Positions 17,601 to 22,793 of a stretch of 28,995 nucleotides of DNA are shown here, one piece after another. Made by a program: the position numbers and the translations under genes. Below the pieces are notes generated by a model that saw only the letters and a list, made by a program, of their open reading frames with translations, had not been told where the DNA came from and did no database searches. The DNA comes from Bacteroidetes bacterium UBA6491 (GTDB taxonomy: Bacteria; Bacteroidota; Bacteroidia; NS11-12g; UBA9320). The DNA is taken from positions 406 through 29,400 of the forward strand of contig DJML01000047.1 in assembly GCA_002436505.1 (NCBI GenBank), written 5' to 3'. The number at the start of each line of letters is the position of its first letter. Position 1 is the stretch's first letter.

Positions 17601-18766
17601 AGTACACCATACATCAAAGAATTAACGCTCCCGACGGGGCAGTGATTATCATTGACCTCAACCCGGAAATAAAAAGGCAACGTACTGACGTCTTTCAATG
17701 CTGGCTTCCATTTGAACCAGGCACTTTTTAATCTTGCTGATGAATCCTTGATTTCAAAACTCGCTTCAGGAATGGCATTATCCCAGGTAACACTCAAGGT
17801 GTCTGATATTCCGGATACCTGATTGTCATCCGAAGTGATCAAAAATTCAATATCTGACCCGGCACAGGTAGAATAAAAATATGGTCCATTTAATTCCGGG
17901 GCGCTGTTAGTAGAATCCTCAAGCACCATAGTGATCATTTGAACATTTGTACTTCCGGCTACCACTACATTATTTGAAGAATCCTTTCTGAGGTCACGAA
18001 CAAAATATTCCCAGGCGACCTTGTCCTCAGATCCGTTAGTAGTGAATACCATCTGACCGGTTTCAGCATCAAGGTACATTCCGGGCGATGCGACCTGAAA
18101 AAAACGATAGCATGGACTGGTTCCGCCTCCCAGTGGTTGCACTTTGTAATCAAGTGAATCCCGGTCGGTCACATCTGAATAACCTATGGCATAATACTGT
18201 CGGGAATTTAAAAGAGTAGTAAACAACGGGGGCGTATAAAGTCCTCCGGTATTGCTGTTTTCTCCCAGGCTTCTGTCCAGAAAGGCAGATAATCTGAACT
18301 GAACTACCGAACAGTTAGAAGGTTGATAGAAGGTGTCCTGTGAGTGGATCAATGCACAGGTAAAATTGATCTTATCTGATGAACTATAAGGACTTGCATC
18401 CAGGTCGATGGTCGCTGAATATAGTCTGAATTTATATAGAAATTTGTTAGAACCAGAACAGGAAAACGTATCAGAACAATAAGGATTTGCCATGCCTGAA
18501 TCCTTTATCTGAAGGTAAACACTGTCACTAAATGATGATGATGACACGTTTAATACTAACGAATCACCGGAAGGACGCTGATTGCAGGGATAGTAATACT
18601 TTACATATACTGAATAAGTCCCTGCTGAATCATTTTTATAGCCTATAGCTGCGCCGGTAATGGATTGACCTGCTGCATTCAACAGACCAATTAATAAGAA
18701 AATTGCCAATAAGGCATTCCTTTTAAAATGTACTCTTTTGAAAGACCTGTCAGATATCCGCCTCAT
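14651..18766 (-). CDS. 1371-aa T9SS-sorted surface protein with Ig-like repeats
   Basis: The signal peptide (residues about 15-33) ends at LNAAGQ. Residues 35-290 resemble the N-terminal module of the giant protein at the left edge: GAAIGYKN...YSVYVKYYYPC, then YLDAETGQMVFT and WEYFVRDLRKD. From about 575 to 1073 there are about seven tandem Ig-like repeats of 65-80 residues with Cys near the ends and cores such as HWTTGDTT, EWNTGS, LWNTGDTTDKINV and LWNSGDTSDEV. Two carboxypeptidase-regulatory/CNA-B-like beta domains follow (about 1088-1185, IFGKVLNNSLTPLKDQKV; and about 1191-1275, SGLVKDSVTDLLIDG). The T9SS type A sorting domain is at 1296-1371 (VYPNPASDILYI). Its ATG overlaps the stop of the 53-aa ORF as ATGA. 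It is likely an adhesin or structural surface protein; the ligand is unknown. Confidence 0.9.
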   Translation of the reverse strand: MRRISDRSFKRVHFKRNALLAIFLLIGLLNAAGQSITGAAIGYKNDSAGTYSVYVKYYYPCNQRPSGDSLVLNVSSSSFSDSVYLQIKDSGMANPYCSDTFSCSGSNKFLYKFRLYSATIDLDASPYSSSDKINFTCALIHSQDTFYQPSNCSVVQFRLSAFLDRSLGENSNTGGLYTPPLFTTLLNSRQYYAIGYSDVTDRDSLDYKVQPLGGGTSPCYRFFQVASPGMYLDAETGQMVFTTNGSEDKVAWEYFVRDLRKDSSNNVVVAGSTNVQMITMVLEDSTNSAPELNGPYFYSTCAGSDIEFLITSDDNQVSGISDTLSVTWDNAIPEASFEIKDSSARLKSAWFKWKPALKDVSTLPFYFRVEVNDNHCPVGSVNSLMYGVLVKAPPLPVLSMDSLGCNRYAFEVSDTGSSQTYYTVSVLDSNGNLAQNVHFSRSGTITTAFPLDTVQFRGNGDFVIRVYATNQSGCSTLIYDTIHVEGAFNFKITESYGTICAPIDSLFAVIDSLGHQSFKLSWNQSFTDTLVYFPLAIHSSTTGYIDVSLRITDELGCVTEQKRMLYIYGFQKLDTSNAIRLSCNKKYHTLSTRLDPVTRPFHWTTGDTTQTINVLDGGMYRIYTRTDSGCYFSDSILLDPTPIPTISVSDKDSVCLNDTLFANIREGGVYQNIEWNTGSLKRFTLPDNKSQYWVKVTATSSCVFADTVTGLYHFIPIKTSILSDTTVSCDGDSVLISSLQPGVVGVDILWNTGDTTDKINVATKGKYFYKVTDGNCTATDTTILVHVTSPNAALPDTIEVCPDYPTILTAPVNSGLRLSYYWNGVKGVKQYKVDTQSTVHLRIIKAGKCMDQDSATVLHHPLISNGFVQSRDTLCTGDTLVLNPGIRIAGYSILWNSGDTSDEVPVYADGSFSCEIVDRNGCVFRDTISIEEHSKPSNVNLGDDRVICDYSNLVLTVAPEHDDKKFIWSDSSTGKELTTNKSGIYWVQVINDKGCWTKDSMSLVKKSPLPYLKLQSAQLCYGDTIHLDLTSADSVVWNLPDTTVVDTNYLVLSYLNEGRTDYVVVDTTLGVKCQRSGTFTIKYSGAGQIFGKVLNNSLTPLKDQKVQLVRINNDKVEVIDELTTDKNGDYSFRTGCPDSVVVRGLTDNEEFKGYSPKGVDINRSKLVNIGPGDVIVQQVILQTRPQPGPGKVSGLVKDSVTDLLIDGLEVILVDDASEKPFAIDTTVNGRFTFNNVPYGNYAVFIDEWGFENRTNDRIPVNMFTSDYDTLNFIYSGRQIHLLNVLNIKEETFRSFGLVYPNPASDILYIESTGETTGIRIISSDGSVMIDDLMRSKMYELSVAEWSSGVYFVQLISGSGESSISRLMIVRN

Positions 18767-18924
18767 AGTTCGTGGTCCTTTAAATACGACAGGGTCACTA
18801 AACCATTATTTAGTGACCCTGTATTTGGTATTTCAAAACGTATTCTACAAACTTTTACAAGGCTTTCTATGAACATAGACGGCCCATCTATCCAATCCGT
18901 TGCATCTGTTTTTATTTTTTTCAT
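18763..18924 (-). CDS. 53-aa ORF linking the 113-aa gene and the surface protein gene
   Basis: ATG 18924 to TGA 18763 encodes 53 aa, with no recognised family. It is too short for a usual length cut-off but fills the gap exactly: its ATG overlaps the TGA of the upstream gene (ATGA, 18921-18924), and its TGA overlaps the ATG of the 1371-aa gene (ATGA, 18763-18766). Two such four-base overlaps are hard to explain by chance and imply translational coupling of three genes. The product starts MKKIKTDATDWIDGP, is predicted soluble without signal or membrane segment, has one Cys (residue 26) and ends YLKDHEL. Codons 34-47 contain a perfect 14-bp inverted repeat. It could be a small partner protein, or a leader-type ORF that controls translation of the large surface protein. 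Function is not known. Confidence 0.6.
   Translation of the reverse strand: MKKIKTDATDWIDGPSMFIESLVKVCRIRFEIPNTGSLNNGLVTLSYLKDHEL
18789..18822. repeat. Perfect 14-bp inverted repeat within the 53-aa ORF
   Basis: The arm ACAGGGTCACTAAA (18789-18802) and its exact complement TTTAGTGACCCTGT (18809-18822) flank a six-base loop. Outside it, AAATAC and GTATTT can pair further after a small internal loop. It lies 23 bases before the ATG of the 1371-aa surface protein. No T-tract follows directly on either strand, so a classical terminator is not favoured. An mRNA hairpin controlling translation or stability of the downstream cistron, or a dimeric-protein operator, are the alternatives. Confidence 0.85.
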
Positions 18925-19262
18925 ATTATCTCCTCCTCCTCAAAATAAGTAATTAAATGCATCCTTAGCATTGTTTCCTGTTCCAGTTCAGAGATATAGG
19001 GTATATCCATTTTCTTTTCCCAGTGCGGCCATCCTTTACTGTCGACTCCCTTGAGTTCATAATATCCGGATCTGCTAAGGATCCGGCAAACAGCAATGTG
19101 CATCAGTTTAACTTTTTCTTCCTTCGTAAAACGAATATCATTCCTTCCAAGTTCCCTCATTCCGACCACAAAAAGTAAGGCATTCATATCCGGCCGTTTC
19201 CCAAAAATAGCACTCACGTGATCCTGAATTTTCTGCCACTTTTCCTTTTCGTCCTTATCCAT
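18921..19262 (-). CDS. Conserved hypothetical protein, 113 aa
   Basis: From ATG 19262 the product is 113 aa, soluble, with no signal or membrane segment. It begins MDKDEKEKWQKIQDHVSAIF and contains blocks (NALLFVVGMRELGR, FTKEEKVKLMHIAVCRILS, GYYELKGVDSKGWPHWEK, EQETMLRMHLITYFEEEE) that I recognise as those of an uncharacterised helical family common in Bacteroidetes; no biochemical function is known to me. Longer in-frame starts at 19316 and 19328 would add a basic, Ile/Pro/Phe-rich lead that the family does not seem to have, so the shorter start is preferred. Its stop overlaps the next ATG (ATGA), placing it first in a coupled series with the 53-aa ORF and the giant surface protein. It is divergent from the GH3 gene. 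Confidence 0.8.
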   Translation of the reverse strand: MDKDEKEKWQKIQDHVSAIFGKRPDMNALLFVVGMRELGRNDIRFTKEEKVKLMHIAVCRILSRSGYYELKGVDSKGWPHWEKKMDIPYISELEQETMLRMHLITYFEEEEII

Positions 19263-19374
19263 GCCGGCAAAATTGATGAAAATAGGGCGAATAGGAGGAA
19301 TAAATCTACTAAACATATATAATCTCATGTGTCACGATTTAGACATATTATGAAAAAAAGTTTCTTTTGTAATA

Positions 19375-20919
19375 ATGCAATCACAGCGACCAGTTCTTAA
19401 AAGACTTTTTGATAGGACAAAAAACATTCACATTAATGTCAATGTTCCTATCGTGAGTGCCAAAGAGATCCAGTTGCGACAGTTAAAAAGGCTTTTAAAC
19501 AAAGCAAAAGATACTGCCTTTGGCAAAGCCCATAATTTTGAAGGACTTACACAATCAAGGAATCTCTACGATGACTTCAAAAAAAGTGTCCCTAAAGGTG
19601 ATTATCTATCCATATTGCCGTGGTGGGAACGGAGCAGACAAGGAGAAGCAGATGTTACCTGGCCAGGCACTATAGAATACTATGCCTTAAGTTCAGGTAC
19701 TTCTGATGGAAGCACTAAATTTATCCCTGTTTCCCAGGACATGATCCGCTCCATCAGAAGGGCCAGCATACGTCAGATACTTGCCATTACTCGAACGGAT
19801 ATCCCGAAGGACCACATTGCAAAGCACTGGCTTATGGTTGGAGGGAGTACAACATTGAATTACAACGGCGTATATTATTCAGGTGACTTAAGCGGCATCA
19901 CGACCAATCAGATCCCGTTTCCTTTTCAAAGGATATCAAAACCTGAACCGGAGATCAGAAGCTCAACCAACTGGCAGGAAAAGATCAAGAAAATGACCCT
20001 TGAAGCAGAGAATTGGGACGTCGGGATGATTGCCGGAGTTCCGGCATGGATCCAACTGCTTTTTGAGAGTATAATCGATCATTACAAATTAAATAACATA
20101 CATGATCTATGGCCAAATCTGGAGGCCTATATCCACGGCGGTGTATCACTAAAGCCATATAAGCATAGTATAGATGCCCTGTGCGGAAAACCGATCAAGT
20201 ATTTTGAAACATATCTGGCATCGGAAGGATTTATTGGTTTCCAGAGCCGCATCAATAGCAAAGGAGGTATGAGGCTTCTTATCAGAAATGGCATTTTCTT
20301 TGAATTCGTGCCTTTCAATGAGGCGAACTTCACCGATAGAGGCGAATTAAGACCGAATGCAAAGGCCATTCCTATTTGGGAAATCGATGATAAAACAGAA
20401 TATGCTCTTTTACTTACAACAAATTCTGGTGCTTGGAGATATTTGATCGGTGATACCATCCGATTTACCAATATTGACAAACATGAGATTGCAATCACCG
20501 GCAGAACAAAGCACTATATCAGTTTATGCGGCGAACATTTGTCAGTTGACAATATGAACCAGGCACTGACATACACCGCAGAAGACCTGGGTGTGGATTT
20601 TAACGAATTTACCATGGCAGGAATCCCTCACGAAGGATTTTTTGCCCACCAATGGTACATCGCTACATCCGAAGATAACCTTGAACCAAATAAGGTGCGT
20701 GATTTGCTGGATGCGCATTTAAAAAAGCTGAATGATGATTACGCCATTGAGCGTGACCATGCACTTAAAGATATTAAGGTTGAACTCGTCCCTTCATCTT
20801 TATTTATTGAATACCTACGTTCAAAAGGTAAAGAAGGCGGTCAGCATAAATTCCCAAGAGTTCTCAAAGATGATCAATTGAAAGATTGGCAGGATTTCCT
20901 GAAAAAGAATCTGGTCTAG
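19375..20919 (+). CDS. GH3-family (auxin-responsive promoter-like) acyl-adenylating enzyme
   Basis: A protein of 514 aa, the normal GH3 length. GH3 proteins belong to the ANL adenylating superfamily and in plants join amino acids to acyl hormones through an acyl-AMP intermediate; bacterial members are common in Bacteroidetes but their substrate is not known. Visible motifs are the ATP/AMP-binding YYALSSGTSDGSTKFIP (residues 102-118), the second nucleotide-binding region around YIHGGVSLKPYKHS, ETYLASEGFIGFQ, and the hinge-side block WRYLIGDTIRFTN followed by ITGRTKHYISLCGEHLS. All the main blocks are present, so the enzyme looks active. It is monocistronic: divergent from the 113-aa gene, and its TAG stop shares CTAG (20916-20919) with the stop of a small lipoprotein on the other strand. 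Confidence 0.92.
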   Translation: MQSQRPVLKRLFDRTKNIHINVNVPIVSAKEIQLRQLKRLLNKAKDTAFGKAHNFEGLTQSRNLYDDFKKSVPKGDYLSILPWWERSRQGEADVTWPGTIEYYALSSGTSDGSTKFIPVSQDMIRSIRRASIRQILAITRTDIPKDHIAKHWLMVGGSTTLNYNGVYYSGDLSGITTNQIPFPFQRISKPEPEIRSSTNWQEKIKKMTLEAENWDVGMIAGVPAWIQLLFESIIDHYKLNNIHDLWPNLEAYIHGGVSLKPYKHSIDALCGKPIKYFETYLASEGFIGFQSRINSKGGMRLLIRNGIFFEFVPFNEANFTDRGELRPNAKAIPIWEIDDKTEYALLLTTNSGAWRYLIGDTIRFTNIDKHEIAITGRTKHYISLCGEHLSVDNMNQALTYTAEDLGVDFNEFTMAGIPHEGFFAHQWYIATSEDNLEPNKVRDLLDAHLKKLNDDYAIERDHALKDIKVELVPSSLFIEYLRSKGKEGGQHKFPRVLKDDQLKDWQDFLKKNLV

Positions 20920-21050
20920 AATCCGTTAGGGCAGTTGCATTTCTTCCCTGTTTTGCCTTTGTAAGCCGACCTTGCTCCACTACAAGACGATACTACAAAG
21001 GTCAAAATCAGCAAAAGAGCTATAATTGATATGACCTTGTTAATCTTCAT
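20916..21050 (-). CDS. 44-aa small lipoprotein
   Basis: ATG 21050 to TAG 20916 encodes 44 aa: a positively charged start (MKINK), a hydrophobic stretch (ISIIALLLILTFVV) and a lipobox VSSC with Cys23, then a short basic mature part ending YKGKTGKKCNCPNGF. The mature protein of about 22 residues has a Cys-Asn-Cys motif. The shape (signal, lipobox, short Lys/Cys/Pro tail) is one I associate with tiny Bacteroidetes lipoproteins, and the composition is too ordered for a chance ORF. A -7-like TATTTTTG (21055-21062, minus strand) lies only four bases before the ATG, so a leaderless or nearly leaderless transcript, or a promoter further out, is possible. It converges on the GH3 gene with a four-base shared stop region and is divergent from the DUF368 gene. 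Confidence 0.72.
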   Translation of the reverse strand: MKINKVISIIALLLILTFVVSSCSGARSAYKGKTGKKCNCPNGF

Positions 21051-21082
21051 TGCTCAAAAATACATGAATTCGTATAGCTTTG
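21050..21082 (+). promoter_or_regulatory. Bacteroidetes-type promoter of the popT-aroE operon
   Basis: TAGCTTTG (21075-21082) fits the TAnnTTTG consensus exactly, and TTG at 21050-21052 lies 22 bases upstream, inside the accepted spacing. Transcription would begin near 21090, leaving a leader of about 30 bases before ATG 21121. The -33 half overlaps the start codon of the small lipoprotein gene on the opposite strand. Confidence 0.6.
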
Positions 21083-21120
21083 TCGATCCCGTAAAAATAT
21101 AACGACAGGAATTTAGTTTT

Positions 21121-22071
21121 ATGATCAATTATGTAATTCTATTCTTAAAAGGTGCCGCAATGGGCGCTGCGAATGTGATCCCGGGTGTATCAGGTGGCAC
21201 GATCGCTTTTATCACGGGCATTTATGAAAAACTGATAAACAGCATTAAAGCTTTTGATCTTGAGGGTTTAAAACTGATTCTCAGAGGGGAAATCATCGCC
21301 TTTGCCAAAAGAGCTAATTTATCGTTCCTGGCATCCATATTTGCAGGTGTTGCTGTCAGCATTCTAAGCCTTGCTAAATTATTAGAATTCCTCTTTTGCA
21401 CCTACCCTGTCCTTACCCTTGCTTTTTTCTTTGGATTGATCTTGTCATCAATCTTTTTAGTGGGCAAGCAGATCTCGCATTGGAATTTGTCATCGGTCCT
21501 GATGCTTATCATTGGTGCTGGTGTTGCCGTGGGTATTTCATTCCTTAATCCTGCCAACAGTAACGAAGGTTTCTTTTACCTTGTGATTTGTGGGATGGTC
21601 GCCATGAGCAGTATGATACTTCCTGGTCTTTCTGGTTCTTATGTATTACTGATCATGGGGAACTATTTACTTGTCATGTCAGCCATTGGAGATCTCAACA
21701 TCGCTGTACTTGGTCCGGTAGGGTTGGGTGCTGTGCTTGGCTTGCTCGTATTTACGCGCTTGATCTCATGGTTGTTTGAAAAGTTCAAAGACGGCACGAT
21801 CGGTCTGCTTACGGGGTTTGTCGCTGGTTCATTGCTTATCATCTGGCCATGGAAAACCACTTTGTACAAGGTAAATGGCAACAACGAGTTCATCAACAAG
21901 AAACTAGAGATCATCTCTGAAGCTGAAACCTGTAAAGAAGGAGTTATCCTGGCATACAACAGGTATCTTCCTGAGCTAAATACAGAATTTTGGGCAGCAG
22001 TCGCTCTTATAGTAATCGGTGCCATTGTAGTGTGGGGAATTGAAAAACTTGGACAGGAAAAACCTGAATGA
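21121..22071 (+). CDS. popT: DUF368 membrane protein, probable undecaprenyl-phosphate flippase (PopT family)
   Basis: A polytopic inner-membrane protein of 316 aa with about eight hydrophobic segments. The DUF368 hallmark GAANVIPGVSGGTIAF (residues 15-30) and its internal echo MSSMILPGLSGSYVLLIMG (162-180) reveal the two inverted-repeat halves. Members of DUF368 (PopT) were shown in other bacteria to recycle undecaprenyl phosphate, the lipid carrier of cell-wall precursors, from the outer to the inner leaflet of the cytoplasmic membrane. Transfer of that role to this protein is by family. The gene ends in an ATGA overlap with aroE. It is suggestive that uppS, which makes the same carrier, lies about 4 kb away, although in a separate operon. 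Confidence 0.85.
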   Translation: MINYVILFLKGAAMGAANVIPGVSGGTIAFITGIYEKLINSIKAFDLEGLKLILRGEIIAFAKRANLSFLASIFAGVAVSILSLAKLLEFLFCTYPVLTLAFFFGLILSSIFLVGKQISHWNLSSVLMLIIGAGVAVGISFLNPANSNEGFFYLVICGMVAMSSMILPGLSGSYVLLIMGNYLLVMSAIGDLNIAVLGPVGLGAVLGLLVFTRLISWLFEKFKDGTIGLLTGFVAGSLLIIWPWKTTLYKVNGNNEFINKKLEIISEAETCKEGVILAYNRYLPELNTEFWAAVALIVIGAIVVWGIEKLGQEKPE

Positions 22072-22793
22072 GAAAATTTGCTGTTATCGGAAAATCTCTT
22101 AAACACTCCTTCTCACCGGAGTATTTTTCAAGAAAGTTCGCTCGCGCAGGCATAAGCAATGTCAGTTATGAAGCGATAGAAGTTGAATCTCCTGAAAAAC
22201 TAACTGTTCTGCTCAAAGAGAACCGTTTGGATGGTTTTAATGTAACGAATCCCTATAAAGAATTGATACTTCCCTTTCTTGATGAGTGTGATCCTGTTGC
22301 TACCGAGATAGGGGCTGTGAATTGTGTGAAGATAGTCAATGGGCAATCCTTCGGCTACAATACGGATCATATTGGCTTTAAAAGCTCATTGAAGCCTTTG
22401 TTGCGCGGACGTTCTGTCAAAGCCCTTGTCTTAGGCACCGGAGGTGCATCAAAAGCTGTCTGCTATGTTCTCGGTAAATTGAATATCCCATTTATTATGG
22501 TTTCAAGGGATGAAGGACATGGTCTTACCTATAATGAACTTACATCTGCACATGTGTCTGATAATCTATTAATTATAAACTGCACCCCAATTGGCACATG
22601 GCCGGATGTTGAAGAGAAACCGGATATTCCGTATCATGGCCTGGGGTATAAGAATATTTTATTTGATCTGACATACAATCCGTCTGTTACAGCTTTCCTT
22701 GCAGAAGGTCAGAACAAAGGGGCACTGGTAAGAAACGGGCATGAAATGTTACGCATCCAGGCAGAAAAAAGCTGGCAGATTTGGAATACCTAG
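22068..22793 (+). CDS. aroE: Shikimate dehydrogenase
   Basis: A protein of 241 aa, slightly shorter than the common 270, as usual in Bacteroidetes. It reduces 3-dehydroshikimate to shikimate with NADPH in aromatic amino acid and menaquinone precursor synthesis. The substrate-binding Ser14 and Ser16 (KHSFSPEYF), the catalytic Lys64 (NVTNPYKE, where Asn61 replaces the usual Ile) and Asp100 (GYNTD) are in place. The NADP loop is GTGGAS (123-128), and NCTPIGTWPD and Gln231 also fit. Its ATG overlaps the DUF368 stop (ATGA). Its TAG stop shares CTAG at 22790-22793 with the bamA stop on the other strand, with no hairpin terminator between the two operons. Confidence 0.95.
   Translation: MRKFAVIGKSLKHSFSPEYFSRKFARAGISNVSYEAIEVESPEKLTVLLKENRLDGFNVTNPYKELILPFLDECDPVATEIGAVNCVKIVNGQSFGYNTDHIGFKSSLKPLLRGRSVKALVLGTGGASKAVCYVLGKLNIPFIMVSRDEGHGLTYNELTSAHVSDNLLIINCTPIGTWPDVEEKPDIPYHGLGYKNILFDLTYNPSVTAFLAEGQNKGALVRNGHEMLRIQAEKSWQIWNT

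Noticed and set aside
20127..20498. Open frame of 123 codons antisense to the GH3 gene
   Set aside because: The opposite strand carries conserved GH3 blocks (ASEGFIGFQ, WRYLIGDT); the antisense frame has no recognisable feature.
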